A stretch of 64,000 bases of DNA from Cryptomeria japonica (lineage: Eukaryota; Streptophyta; Pinopsida; Cupressales; Cupressaceae): NCBI RefSeq assembly GCF_030272615.1, contig NW_026729343.1, positions 29,511 to 93,510 on the forward strand, read 5' to 3'. The notes beneath the pieces are model-generated. The model saw nothing but the letters and a program-made list of their open reading frames with translations, ran no database searches and was not told the origin of the DNA. Shown here one piece after another: positions 1-12,112 of the stretch (position 1 is its first letter; every line of letters begins with the position of its first letter). A program made the position numbers and the translations under genes.

Positions 1-445
1 CCCTACTATATCTAATATAAGGCAGCTATTCGGACACAGAACAGAATCGAGCCCTCATACCATATATATTCAGGGAGGCAGGCCTTTTCTTGGTTGGCTA
101 GGGAATCGTTAAGGCAGCGTGGTCGTTAAGGTAGGATGTTTCTCTTCACCTATCTGAACTTCAGAGGGAGGAAGAGGTTGCTTCTTTCCGACCCTCCTTG
201 CGCTTACCTTTATCCGCCGTATTTGTTTACATGAAGAAGTCAAGGGCGAAAGGGCCAACGTGAGCCTCCTTTCGATCGACCACCGCCCTTAAAACCAAAA
301 GGTAAGTGCCTGGGGTGTCCGGGCGGGTAGGGATCTCAATACCACCATCCATCATGATCGACGTTTCGGGTCAAGGTCTAGATGTTTACCCCGTTGTTGG
401 TTAGTCAGTCGATGTACGATCTTCCTTCTCTCCCTTCCCTCTTTA

Positions 446-668
446 GCAGCCGATCCAATACCAGTAGATCCAATAGCATCAGTAGTTTCATCGGAGAGCC
501 CATATAATTTGAGGGGGCCCTACAATTCGGCTGGGGGTTCTCCAGTTGGTTCTCCAGTTGCTTATGATCGTGATAGAGATTCAGAAAGGTTCTAAATACG
601 TCTTTGTATTATTATATGATGCACCTATAGCATATGATGCACCTAGCTCTGCTGCTATCCTTGCTTAG
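446..668 (-). pseudogene. TGYG-type block
   Basis: The minus strand reads GASYAIGASYN at 605-645, then ATGEPTGEPPAEL and TTDAIGSTGIGSAAK towards 446. Stop codons interrupt the frame. The last segment resembles plus-strand text at 44.35 kb (STDETVAGSTLIGSGS), with differences often at third codon positions. A 12-bp tandem duplication (536-559) and a family-1 hairpin variant (about 518-536) are embedded. The plus strand reads as Asp-Pro-rich peptide (ADPIPVDPIASVV), the antisense of the same triplets. No ATG-to-stop gene can be proposed. Confidence 0.3.
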
Positions 669-669
669 T

Positions 670-1044
670 CCTACCCCTGCAAGAACTACGGGATCAACTG
701 GAAAAAGGTAAGCTACTGCCTCTACTGGTGCTCCTGCGATTCCTGTCTTTGCTATAGGTGCTGCTTCAACAGAATCAACTGCTTCGAAACCCGAATGCTT
801 CATCGAACAGAACGCCCTACTATTCATAGGGCCCAACTCCACCCCCAGCAGACCCCCTTACCGAGAATCAAACCGACCTTGCCCAGCCCCTACTATCTAT
901 AGGCAAACCCCCTTTCTTCTTGACCGAAGGACGGATGCCGCAGGACCGATCCTGCAGGACCGATGCCCGCCGTCCCGGCCTAACAACCGCAACCGGAACT
1001 GCTACGGAACTGCTAGTAAGCCGGAACTGCTACGGAACTGCTAG
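670..1044 (+). pseudogene. TGYG-type block running into an open frame without ATG
   Basis: From 670 the plus strand reads ARTTGSTGKR, a stop at 709, then ATASTGAPAIPVFAIGAAST followed by ESTASKPEC. The frame then stays open to a TAG at 1042. There is no in-frame ATG. The second half is not Ala/Thr/Ser-rich and runs into the 28-bp tandem repeat at 993. The block is oriented head-to-head with the minus-strand block at 446-668, as if two copies had been joined by an inversion or had inserted independently. Confidence 0.28.
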
Positions 1045-1058
1045 TAAGCCGGAACTGC
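993..1058. repeat. 28-bp tandem repeat, 2.4 copies
   Basis: Identical 28-bp units (starting CCGGAACTGCTACGGAACTG) at 993-1020 and 1021-1048 are followed by a 10-bp partial copy. Each unit is itself built from a repeated GGAACTGCTA core. Confidence 0.95.
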
Positions 1059-2663
1059 CTTAGGCAGGGAGACCCTCTCTTTTCCTTCTCTACCTACCTT
1101 ACGACGAAAGACAGAGAAGGGTTGAAAACAACGAGAATTGACTCCCTTCCCCAGGCTCGCTTCGGTCCGACCTTCCCTCGAACTCCCAGCATACCGAGCA
1201 ACCACAAACCGACAAACGACCGGACTCATCGTAGGGAGGTAAACAAAACGGCCTTTTTTTTCACCGACCGGAAGGACGGATGCGAAGCAACCGCCTAACA
1301 AACCCAAGCAGCAAAACAACCCCCTTTCTTTTTACCCGCCGGGCGGATGGAACCCATACAGGGAATGCCAGAAGGACGGACTAACCAACGGACAATTACC
1401 GGATGACGGAGCCCGGCCCCGACCTAACCAACGGACAGACAAGAATCCCTTCTATACGGATGGCCGGAGCCCGGATCCCGGATGCCCACCCAAGCGAGGA
1501 ACAGACTAGAGAGACGACCGACCGAAGGGAGGAACGAAACCTAACGGGATAAGACTGCATGCAGGGTGGGAATCTGTAGTTCGCCCCCCAAGCAGGGTGG
1601 GTGGGAGGATATAGATCGGCCCCTGGCTTACCCTATATCCGGGTGGGAGGGCCCCTACTATTCGCCAGGGCCATTGTGGGGAGGGGCCCCGCCCAATTCT
1701 ATGGGCCTAAGCCCTACGCCCACTGCCATGTTTCAGCCTGCTAGCCCTACTATTCTATGGGGGAATCTTAGTTCGTTGGAACTTAGGAGGGCCCCTACTA
1801 TTCTAAGGTAGGAAGCAGGGTAGGAGGAAGATAAAGGCGGGCCCATCACCCTCAACCGAGAAATGTGATGCTCGTGGTTTTCATCAAATGGAGGAGAGGG
1901 ACTGATGGATGGTTGAACGGTAGCTGGCTGGATCCGAAAACAGTGTTCCGATTTGTTTGTTGAATGATGCTTCCTTCAATTCCGATACTCCGTACCCCCC
2001 ATTGATTGATGTTGTAACCAGCGTTTCTCCCTATTCTGCTTTTGCTCAATATCCATCCATCCGGTCAATCTATATCCGGGTGGGAGGGAATCATAGGGCC
2101 CAGCCCTCCCACCCAATTATTGTTGGTCAAAGGGCCCCTATATATTCTATGGGCGATCCTGTTTGTTAGCGGCAAGTCGAGTCATCATAGTTGGGGTTTC
2201 AAGGCCTCCCTCCATTGGTAACGGCTGAACGGAACGACTGTGCCGGAGAGGACACATCCTACCTACCAAAAGCGAGAAAGCACGGGAGAGGGTCTTAATC
2301 CGGGTTCTGGTTCGATGCTTCCAAATGTCTCTCTTGATTCCAGGTGAGCCGATGACCCTTAACCCCCCACCCACCCCCTTGAGAATAGTAGGGGCCAGCC
2401 GAATAGTAGGGGTTGGGTGGGAGTTAGTAGTTCCGCCTCTCCTCGACTCTGATTCTAATGAGTATCCATCCCTCCCGCCCCTTCTTTAATAGAATTGGGA
2501 CTTTACTGTAGTTTGCCTCTTTTCCTAGGGCCTTTGCTTTTTTGAATTAATTGGAACATAGAATTGTAGGGGGCTAGTAGGGCATTCCAGCAAGGTCCTT
2601 TGGGTGAACCTTTGCTTGAAGTTTTCATTCCCTACTATTCGGCAAGGGGAACCCTCATCCTCA

Positions 2664-2697
2664 CTTCGTTCATATGAGTGCTTCGTTCATATGAGTG
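2664..2697. repeat. 17-bp tandem duplication
   Basis: CTTCGTTCATATGAGTG occurs twice with no gap. Confidence 0.95.
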
Positions 2698-2780
2698 CAA
2701 TTATGAGCAAATGTTATTCTAGCTAGAGAAAATATTATATGACTAGTGAGCTCCCTCAACTATCTAGAATTTTGGGTGGG

Positions 2781-2798
2781 CATGTTACGTATAGAATC
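2781..2798 (+). repeat. Family-3 element CATGTTACGTATAGAATC (representative)
   Basis: Exact 18-bp copies occur on the plus strand at 2781, 4293, 6688, 26070, 32920, 33218 and 47507. On the minus strand they occur at 3656-3673, 4588-4605 and 39603-39620. Many variants change TTACG to TGACG or TATAG to TATATA. The centre TACGTA is palindromic. Several copies are flanked by complementary caps, for example GGGC...GCCC around this one. It is not a known promoter motif to me. Confidence 0.85.
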
Positions 2799-3067
2799 GT
2801 CGACTGCCCTATAGCTGCTGATCCACCAATTTATGATCCAATGCCAAGAACAGGAAACGCATTACCCAGAAGCATCCCCGCACCATTCTATTTAGGGCAG
2901 GTCGAGATGGAGATCCATAGCAAAAGGCAAAGGCTACGGCATCCCTTTCAGTTCTAGTTCTAGATAGAGATCGAGATCCATAACCCCTAGTTACAGTTCC
3001 ATTTGATCCAGTAGTTTACCTTGACCCATCACAGCCTCGCCTAGTGCCCTTTTCTGTCCAACGATAG
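2784..3067 (-). pseudogene. TGYG-type block
   Basis: The minus strand reads TTGSNGTVTRGYGSRS and then LSRTRTERDAVAFAFCYGSP. After a frame change it reads NAFPVLGIGS, a stop, and IGGSAAIGQST. The RSLSR word recurs at 22.04 kb in the opposite orientation (YTRSLSRIGYATGG). The plus strand holds a 72-aa ATG frame (2739-2957) that reads as Pro/Asp-rich antisense. A family-3 element (2781-2798) lies at the edge of the block. Interrupted; no intact product. Confidence 0.3.
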
Positions 3068-3858
3068 ACAATTTAGGCGGCTTAGTGGACTAACCCACCC
3101 CACCCGGACCAACCCACCCCGCCTTTCATCGCGGGCCAACCCACCAAACCAAAGAGGAAGCAATTAGTGCAACCGGGAGGGCATAGTGGAGCCCGAAGGA
3201 GATTGATTCTGTTACTGCCTTATAGAGCTCATCTTAGCGGGCGCCATCTAAGTGGACTAAAAGGAAAGGCGGCAACTACGATTATAAGCTTATCAACGGA
3301 GATTCGGAGGACGATAAGGAGGCGGAAACCAACAACGATGACACACCATTGGAAATCAAGTGGGACGGGGTCTCGGTTGATTTCCTTTCCTCTAGCTACT
3401 TAGATGTTTCAGTTCGCTAAGTCGCTTCGCCCCCACCCCCCACTATAGAGGTAGGGAGTGGGACACGGTTTCCCGATCGGAGATCCATGGATCACGGACG
3501 GTATCTCCCCATGGCCTTTCGCCTTTGGAAGCGTCCTTCCCTCCCAATGCCCGGGCATCCATCCGATGCATTCCGATACAGTAGGCATTGAACCGACTGA
3601 ACCTACAATTCATCTACCTCCACTAGAATCTCTCCTCCCACCCCCTGCCGCACTCGATTCTATACGTAACATGCCCTTTTTAGCCCTACTATTTGCCCTA
3701 CTATTCTATTATTCCACCCACCCCTACGATTTTTTATCGCCTGCCATGCGAGCAGCCTGCTAGAGTGACGCATGTGACGTATAGACTCTGGAATCGACTA
3801 GAAATGCAGGGTGGGAAGCAATAGTTTCATTAATCAACCTGGGGCCTACTATTATTCA

Positions 3859-4044
3859 TTTTGATCGCTACATATGACTGGTTCAGCGACCAAACGATAT
3901 TTCCCTAATAAACCATCTCTCCATTTCTCAAAAGTCTGGGTCATATGACTGGCAAACCGACCCGGGTGGGTGGGAACTATAGGGCTTTAGCTTTGCATCT
4001 CTCCATTGAGAATTTTGATCGCGAATATGACTGGTTCAGCGACC
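3859..4044. repeat. Direct repeat, 32-33 bp, two copies with decayed relatives
   Basis: TTTTGATCGC followed by a few variable bases and ATATGACTGGTTCAGCGACC occurs at 3859-3891 and 4013-4044. Degenerate versions (GTCTGGGTCATATGACTGG, GTAGACTGGTGAAGCGACC) lie at about 3945 and 4112. Each copy lies near a CTCTCCATT motif, so a longer unit of about 80-150 bp was probably duplicated. Confidence 0.85.
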
Positions 4045-4250
4045 CATATCAATTCCCCGAGCGGAACCCTACAATAATCTGAAGGGGGGGGTTGATCAAA
4101 AGTCTGGCTCCGTAGACTGGTGAAGCGACCCCCCATAGAATAGTAGGGATGCAGCCTATAGAATTTGAGGGGCCCGTTTCATTTTAGTACCCGGGGATCG
4201 ATCCAACCAAAGTTTCTATCGGTTCAATCAGCCAGCTCCTGATCCGGCAA

Positions 4251-4272
4251 CCGGCCTATTGTTTCTTGCCGG
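4251..4272. repeat. Family-2 hairpin, TTGTTTCTT loop, stem CCGGC/GCCGG
   Basis: The stem CCGGC (4251-4255) pairs with GCCGG (4268-4272) around CTATTGTTTCTT. Other copies keep the loop but have different, still complementary, arms. Confidence 0.75.
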
Positions 4273-6975
4273 CGGGTGGGAGGGAACTATAGCATGTTAC
4301 GTATAGAATCTGCCCCTCCCTACCTTCCCTTCGCGTTTCTTGAAACATAGGCCAATAGAAAGGCCCTACTATTCTAGACGAAAAAGATGTCGAATCAATT
4401 GCGATCGCCCCCGCGTTCAGGCTAAGCATCAATTTATGGACCCTAGAATAGTAGGCCCCTTAGACAACTATACTAGCAACCGGGGGACGCTGCAAAAGTT
4501 TGCCTTACCGTAGGGGTAGGGGGTGGGCAGGCTAGTGGGTGGGGTTCCGATAGCCCTACTGTTCGCCCTATTATTCTATTATTGCTCGATTCTATACGTA
4601 ACATGCCCGGTTGCGCCATATAGTTCTAATCTACCTCTGCATGCACAACTCTATTCAAGGCTCCAATCCGTAGATAATAGAATAGTAGGGCCGATGCATG
4701 CACAGGAAGGAGATCCAGCCTTCGCAAAAACCCAATTCAGAAGAACAGAAAGCAGAACAGCAGGGGATAGTAGCCGAGCGAAGCATCTCAAAGAACCAGG
4801 TGCCAAGGTATACCCGTAGGTCTTCCGCAGCAGGAATGTTAGGTGGGAGTTCCCACCAACCCAACCCAACCTAATCGATCCTACCAACCCGCTATCAAAT
4901 TTGAGGGCCCAACTGATCCTCCCAACCTAATCCATATCGGGGAGCAGCCAGTTTGCAGGGATACGCGGAATTCATCAGGAACCAGCACCCAGATAGAGTA
5001 GATAGGGCCAACCCAATTGCGCATGCATGCAGGGGATAGTTTCGGGAAGTGCGAACCATCGTGCTGCAAAGAAGGAGGTGCGAAGTATCTTAGGTCCGAG
5101 CACGGATGTGACGTACTAATCTCGATTAACAATTGCCAGCCAGCAGCCGCTAATCAAGCGGCCCCCTATCAATTCTATTTTCTCACAGCGGCCCCTACCC
5201 CTACCCCCTACTATTGTGCCCGCAGGGGAAGGGAAGAGGGCAGCGGCCCCTACGGGCAGCGGATAATGAAAGCTAACACCCCCCGGTGCATGCATGCAGA
5301 GGTAGATTATTGTAGGGCGGCCCATCGGGGCCATAGAATTGTAGGGCTTGACTGCAGTCCCATAGCAAACAATAGAAGAGAGGGCCACCCACAATGGAAG
5401 ATGACGGGGGGGGCCTAACTTAGACATGTTCCGTAGAGAATCGAGATGCGGTTCGGGCGAGACAGTACCGATAGCCAGAAGTTGCTAGGGTGGCCTGGGT
5501 TCTCGACCTACAATCATTCTATGGGGGTTGGTAAGCGATGAAGGATGGAGATAGCCCGTTAGGACTTTCTTTCAATTGAAGAGAGTAGAGACGTCAAATG
5601 TGATCAGCCCCCACCCGCAGGGCGAATAGTAGGGGCCTCCTGAACACCCCCGGAGCTACTCGGATGGAGTAGAGTCGGGGCGATCTAGATTAGATATATG
5701 GCCCCTCTCCCCACCGAGTCATTAAACGGCTAGATAGTTGAGAATCGATCTCGAATAGAACCACCCATGTGACGTATATAGTCAACACCAGATTCTATAC
5801 GTGATAGCAGCCTAACTAAGATTCCTGCCCTAGCTCGGATAGTTAGACTAATGTGGCGGGGTTCATAAGGAAATAAACCAGAAACCGGATGCTCGGACCA
5901 GAATGCCTATAGTTAGTTCATGCTCCGGTAACAGTAGAAAACAGACGGATGGGGTTGAGTAGGGCTTTCTAGTTGCCCGGGGAATGGGAATCAATCGCCT
6001 ATCTCGGACCAGAGCCCGGGTCCCTGCCTTAGCTCCGGCGGGTCCAGACAAGTTAAGGGAGGGTAAGGATGGTCAGTTAGGCCTTCCGGTTGCCCTCCTG
6101 GGGAATGGGCGGTTACCCGGCTCCTTCATTTACTGTTACCATCCTTTGTTAACTCCCACCCGATATAGTAGTCATGTGACGTACTGGCTGGATGTTGAAA
6201 TGAATAATAAAGAGGGGGGCGATATATATAGAATAGTAGGGCCCTCGGAACAAGGCAGGTAGTGATGTGATGTTAAGATTGGCCGGGCAAGCTGGATGAT
6301 TGTAAACTCTTCCAAGGCCTTCCTTTCCTCTTTATCGGCTAACTCCCGGAGCATGCTTTCATTCTTGCCCTCTGTAGGATAGGGCAGGAACGGTGAAGGA
6401 TGGGATGGCGGTGGGCCCCTACTATTCGCCAGGCGAAAGGAAGGTGGTAACAGCATTGGATGCAGCTCCAGAAGCAGCCCTCAACTAATCCTTCACAGAG
6501 CAACTACTATCCGCCATAGAATTGTAGGGGCCTCCCGAGAGAATAGTAGGGCTCCATCCTTCACCCCCACTAGCTAGTCTAGCCATCCAACTTCCTCTTC
6601 ATCCATCCATTCTGCCCCCCCTACTATTTGCCCTACTATTAGATTATTCTCCCACCCACCCTCCTTTCTTTATTCCGACCACCCACCCATGTTACGTATA
6701 GAATCAGGAGAATACGGCACTTCTGGCACACTCCCTAGTGCCATGGTAGGGAAACTGATAGTTGAACCTGCCTCCCTCGGGTAGGTAGGTTGGGTAGGGA
6801 AGGTATGTATTGGTGTGTTTGGCCCCCTACAATTCTAATGGGAAGTAATCTTTGAAGTGCCAGGGAGGTAAGTAAGTGGAGGTTGCCCTTGCCGGGAACA
6901 TGTCGTACGCTACCTCTAGAGCTTTCTTTCTTGCCTTTCAACTGTGGGAAAGTAGGGGCTCCCTGAACTCCCGGT

Positions 6976-7129
6976 AAACAGGATCTTGACTGCTGGCTCC
7001 GCCCCGGTCAACATAGGAACAGGTGCGGAAGCTGGGGATTCTGTCGATTATGTTTATTCGGCCTGATCGCGGAAGGATGGGAGCACCGGTTAGCAGCATT
7101 GCAGAAGAAACTGCATTGAGAAGGGAAGT
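6976..7129 (+). repeat. Dispersed repeat, copy A
   Basis: An exact 25-bp segment (beginning AAACAGGATCTTGACTGCTG) at 6976-7000 and an exact CTGCATTGAGAAGGGAAG at 7112-7129, with CCGGTTAGC between them. All three recur in the same order at 16896-17009, with different spacing. The pair marks a diverged duplication of about 110-150 bp. Confidence 0.85.
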
Positions 7130-9363
7130 TTTCCTCTTCACCCAACCCAGAGTGCGTGGTACCATCAGTCGTAGGATCAATCATAGAATCAGATTCTGTT
7201 GGAACGAAAGAATCGAGGTCATCAGAAGCTACCGTTTAGGCCGGCCCTTGCATTGAGCGGAACTGCAGTAATTAAAGGAACCAACAAATAACGATAGAAG
7301 GTGGGGGGTAAACTGCATTGGTTTTCGGGCTGCCTTGCTCCTGCTCCGACCGGTGCATTGGAGCATTCGAGCTAGCGAGGTTCCTTGCCATTCAACCCGG
7401 CCGGGAAGGTGGATATATCTGGTTGGAGGGAAGGGCTTGAGCTATCAATTCATTCCATTGCCGGGAACCCCCGGTTGTTAATACTATAATAAGAGAAAGT
7501 GCATTTCTTGGGGCAGATGGGCATCAACCAAAAGACTGTTTATCAAAGCAAAGCCTGAACTCAACTTAACAAGCAGCCTTCTTAGTCACCGTTAGTTCGA
7601 TCCTTCCTTTTAGAGCATGCCCGGGCACTCGACCTTACAGGTAGGACCTTGTGTTAAGCCCGGTTGGGGCAAGGAGAACAGCATCTCAAGTTGAGTCGGT
7701 CGGATCAAGCTTGAAATGCACTCTCCAACCAGGCAAATGCCTCTCCCAGTCTTCATAGGGTGTGAATTCGGGCGAAGGCAGGCCTTTCAACATCATAACT
7801 CGTTGGTCAGCAGCTCCAGATGTAGCTTGCTTGGTTGCATGGCCAGGAGAGGAGAGTGAGATCATCCCCACCTGTTTGAGTTTTTGATCGAAGCTGAAGA
7901 GCAACAATGATATTACGTAGAGAATATAACGCCTTGAAACCCTCTCCTCTCCGGGGAATAGCTAGCAAACACCTTCCTTCGTACCCCCCATAGATTCTAA
8001 GGTCGAGTCCCCGCTAAAGCTGGAGATACGGCTTCAAATGCAGTTGATTGCCTGCCTTTCATACATACTGGAGCAGATGGGTCTCCTCAATGCACGAAAA
8101 GAAAGACTCTACTCGACTGACTACGGGCCTACGCCCCACTGAAGCCCTTGTTCGGTGCTGCCAGACAGATGGTGGAATTGATAAAGGTGATTATTTAGAA
8201 GCTCAAGCCGGAGATTCCAATAGCAGCATTACGGTTAGTAGCGGAATGATACCAATAAAGCCGAGAAAGCAAGGAAGCAATAAAAGGAGTTATGAATGTG
8301 CCGCTATTGCCTGGAGATGTTGGCCTGAGAAATCGACTTGATTCCGTACTTTCGGGTGAAGGATCACCGGTTCGGGCGGAAGCAGGCAATCAATCTCAGT
8401 TCTAGATGCAAGGCGGGCGTTGTTGATATTACGTCGATAAGATACTGCGGTGATGAGCCCCTACGGGAAGATGTCGACATACTGTGCCGGTTGCCCCACG
8501 TCAGTCAATTCCTTCCTTAAGACCTTCCTTCCTTGTAGGGGTGGGCGGAAGCCTCCAGTCATCAGAGTTTGGGTGTGCACCTTAGCATTGATATTACTAC
8601 TATAAGAGGAGTTGGCCCAGCAACTATGATTGGAGAGGGGTGAAATGACTTCTTTTGTTCGAGGGTTTAGTGAGAGCTGGAGCAAGGCAGCCAATAGCGG
8701 CACATTAACCAATGCCAACCCCAGCTTCCTTTATTAACTCTACCCCCCAGATGTGAGTATGTCAATTCCTTCCTTCGTTCCCTCTCCTGTGTTGCTGGCA
8801 AGCTGCTTCTGCAGCCAGTTGAAATCGATCGATCAAAGCATAGACCCAACCGACGGAGACTCAATTCAACATATCCGCCCGCTCCAACTGATCCTGTGAG
8901 TGAAGAAGATTGATTGATTGCCTGCAGTACTGCCCATTGAAATGAACTCTCCTCGACTACCGGAAATCAAGCTGCTAACAGCATCGGTTCGAGTCCCCAA
9001 CTCAAAAACTATAGGCACTTTCTTTTGGTTGGCTTCGCCGGAGCGGAGATCCGCCCCGGAGTGAAACTCCCAGACCTGTGCTTATTTAACCCCTGAGAAA
9101 GAGACCAGGACCTGAGCTTTCGATGCTGATTCCTCGACTTGTCTTCATAGCAAGCAGTTTCATTCCTCAGTTGGGTGGGGGGTAAGGAGAACATAGATTC
9201 ATTGAAGCAAACAAACAAACAAAGGAAGGTCGAGCTACGGGGTCAATGGAAGCTATCCGCCCAAGCATCAACTTAAACAACCAGAAGATTCCCTTCGAAA
9301 GATCGCTGGTACAGAGAGGCTGCGAAGAGCCATGGATGAATGGTTTCTTATATACTTGAGGAG

Positions 9364-9429
9364 GACCGGAGGGGCTCGACTGACCAACGGGAAGGAGAGG
9401 GGTACAGCGCTCTTTAAGACCGACCATAG
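9364..9429 (+). repeat. Dispersed inverted repeat, arm A
   Basis: The reverse complement of this segment recurs at 11629-11691. The shared text includes GGTCGGTCTTAAAGAGCGCT, TACCCCTCTCCT and GTCAGTCGAGCCCCTCCGGT. A module (CTCTCCCTTTGGTCGAGCCC) that precedes it in one copy follows it in the other, so the modules were rearranged. Confidence 0.9.
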
Positions 9430-11628
9430 GGAGGGATAGGGGCTCGACCAAAGGGAGAGGAACTGACTTTAGTGACTCTACTTTCGCTATTGCTTCCCCG
9501 CCTCTGTGCCTTTACCTAAAATGTACGTGGGTACGTAATAATAAAGTCAATATGTAACCTTGCCCTTGGCTGCCTTGCTCCTAAATGCCCTTTTCTCTTC
9601 CGTCTGTGTTTCCGATTACCCAATGGAGGCTTCCTTCCATGCCTTGGGGCTACTCCCTTCGGTCGTTACTAGTTCCTCCCTTCGGGAGTAGGGAAGGGAA
9701 GAGAAGTGAATGCAATGAACTTATTTAGTTGGGTACCTAATACCTATAGTAAGAAGTGAAACAACCCGACCGAAGGGAGAAGAAGACCCAACCGATGAGT
9801 TGATTCTCATGGAAGATCTTCCCACTGCTTATCCGAAGGGGCGGATACCAGCCCCATAGAATTGTAGGGGGTTTCAGAAGTTTAGGATTGGCAATGCTGC
9901 TTTGCCAGAGAGGCGAGAGGAAGATAAACAACAAACGGCTTCTTAATTGCCGGCAATTAAAAGAAAGCATGGGGGGTAGCGATTCATTGATGTGGGGCTT
10001 AGCCTTTGGTTCGAAGAGAACCCGATGTGTAGCCGGGGCACCGTTAATTGCATTCACATGCATGTCCCCTTGTACGGGGGTAGGGGGGTAGTGGGGATGT
10101 ATTCGATAGCTTCTTATATACAATATATCTTCCCGTCGTTGAGCTCAACATCTCCTCTGCTCGCTCCTGCTTTCAATGCTTTTCATCAGAAGGCGAATGC
10201 GAATACAGTCATCCCACCTGTTGCCAATGAAGTGATCGCTCTGATTGCTTTTGATTGATGAACTCATTAACTTAGAGACCCGGAATCGGGATTGATATTA
10301 CATAGAGAATACCACTCGAACAGGAAGCATGGAATCAGAAGAGAACCATTTATCCCACTGGATATTCTATCTCGAACCAACAAGGAAAGAGAACAGAATA
10401 ATCTGAAAGGGGCCCCTCTCCTCTATATCAGGCAGGTCATATTGCCTTTACAATAAACTTAGCCTTTCGATAGATAGTTGGTATCTATGGATCTTGGCCA
10501 TCCATCATTCCCAGGAAGAGAAGAAAAGTCACACCACACAGAGCAGGCAACCTTGAAGTCAGGGGGTAGTGTCGCTTCGCTCCACTAACCCTACTAATGA
10601 ACTTCTATTTGTTACCAAATATCTCTAGTAATACTCCCGGTCGGGAAGTTCTCGTTCATTGCATTCACTTGTTAGGTTGGGTTCTTCTGTTGAGTTGTTA
10701 ATTCAGCCAGTCAAGTCAATTCGAGCTAGTAAAGTCTCTCAATTTAAGGTCGAGTGATCCCGGCAATGAACAAAAAAACAAAGTAGAATTCAACAAATGG
10801 GAACCCTGTAGATCCTATTGATTTCTCTTCCTCTCTCCCACCCTTCTCCGGTTGACTCAATTTCTTCCACTTCTTCGACTCCTTTTCTCTTTCCAGCATC
10901 CAAAAGAGTATCCTCACCCACGCGGGGAAAGGAGAGGTGAGCTATTGAGTTCTTCGCCTTCCTAACCAATAGGAGTAGACTTTTTAGGTGGAATTGATTG
11001 ATCCGCTTCGCTCCCTTACATTGCTCTCCCTCTTCTACCCGGCACAGTCTGAATAGTTAGTTGGGGGCCTTAAGGCAGGTTCAATGCTTAGGCCAGGTGG
11101 GGGCTTATTATATACGGCTTAACCGGAGCTGCTAATGCCCCACATCGGCACATTCAAGCTGCACCCTACCCACTAGGCTCTTACTTCGAGTGATCAAAGG
11201 AAGTCCCATGCCCATATCCAACTCTTCGGCTCCTGCCTTACCCGGGGCAATCGAGCTCGACTAAAGACCCGAGAAATCATTCTTCCGATTTCCTGCCTCT
11301 ATTTCTATCTATCTTTCTCGATACTGCTGATGGAGTTATGAGCCGTCGTCCCTCTGATGTTAAACCCTCTTTCGAATGCTGTTGATTGCTCCCACCACCC
11401 CCTACCGATAGAAGGGAGGTCTGAGAGTCGAAGGGACTGGACTGGGCGCCTCACTTGGGTACTCTTTTCATGATGTTTGGCCCTCCCGGCTGGAGATTGG
11501 CTGAATAGACAGCCATTTGATAGAACTGATCAATGGAGGGCCTTTTTTTCTATCATTCGGGTTGAGTCGTTAATTCATCCCTCTCCTTAACAGTCTTAAA
11601 GAGCCATTTCATCCCTCTCCCTCGAGCC

Positions 11629-11691
11629 CTATGGTCGGTCTTAAAGAGCGCTTTACCCCTCTCCTGACCGGTCAGTCGAGCCCCTCCGGTC
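11629..11691 (-). repeat. Dispersed inverted repeat, arm B
   Basis: Partner of 9364-9429 in opposite orientation. It is followed by a short tandem of AAGTCCTCCGGT units (about 11700-11735), and related CTCCTTAACAGTCTTAAAGAG text lies just before it (11583-11603). Confidence 0.9.
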
Positions 11692-11920
11692 CTCTCCCTT
11701 TGGTCGAGCCCCTCCGGTAAGTCCTCCGGTAAGTCCTCCGGGCCGTATGTAATATGACGAGATCGAATAGAAGGGAGTTACTTCAGGTTTAGCCGGGGAA
11801 TCAAGAAAGAATGATAGCGACCTTAGCCACTAACAAGCAGTTCCTTTGAATGCTGACCCAACCTTAAAGCCCTCGCCTTGAGGCGGAATCCCCGGCAAAA
11901 GGAAGTATCGGAATGGAGGA

Positions 11921-12112
11921 ATGGGTCTGAATCCATGGCTCATATGTTTGGTTGTTTGGCCAATGGCCCCAATGCGTAAGCAGGGGATAAAGCAAGAAAG
12001 TCAGAAAAGGGGAGAGGGTTATAACCCTGGAGATAGAGTCATCGTACTGCAAGGACAACTGGTCTCAAGGGTGGGAACACTATTGGTTATCGAAAGAAAG
12101 GAAGTTCGTTAG
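11921..12112 (+). CDS. Hypothetical 63-aa ORF with KOW-like or SH3-like segment
   Basis: The C-terminal half reads NPGDRVIVLQGQLVSRVGTL, followed by LVIERKEVR. The spacing of GDxVxVLxG and VGTLL resembles a KOW motif or a retroelement integrase C-terminal SH3-like segment. That is pattern recognition only. The N-terminal half (MGLNPWLICLVVWPMAPMRK) is unrelated in appearance. The frame stops shortly before 12115. Plant mitochondria are not known to encode a KOW-domain protein such as L24, so this would be an imported fragment if real, and chance is quite possible. Confidence 0.15.
   Translation: MGLNPWLICLVVWPMAPMRKQGIKQESQKRGEGYNPGDRVIVLQGQLVSRVGTLLVIERKEVR

Larger units (their letters stand above)
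1..6950. other. Gene-free, hairpin-rich spacer
   Basis: I see no gene. Besides the entries above, 860-1560 is built from loose GGACGGATG/CCGGAACTG words. 4.2-6.7 kb carries many family-1 and family-3 copies mixed with GGGTGGGAGG tracts and TGCATGCATGCA motifs (about 4.69, 5.02 and 5.29 kb). Confidence 0.7.

Noticed and set aside
1566-1811. 81-aa ORF and many others with PYYS, PTILWG or LLFYG peptides
   Set aside because: These peptides are translations of family-1 hairpins in different phases, not conserved protein.
5017-5427. 133-aa plus and 103-aa minus overlapping frames
   Set aside because: Both strands are open over repeat-rich DNA, and neither shows a recognisable motif.
8975-9005. 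GGTTCGAGTCCCC resembling a tRNA 3' end
   Set aside because: The upstream 60 nt give no D-arm or anticodon arm and no acceptor partner.
9737-10123. 128-aa minus-strand ORF
   Set aside because: It contains a family-1 hairpin in frame, and the remaining residues show no motif or family resemblance.
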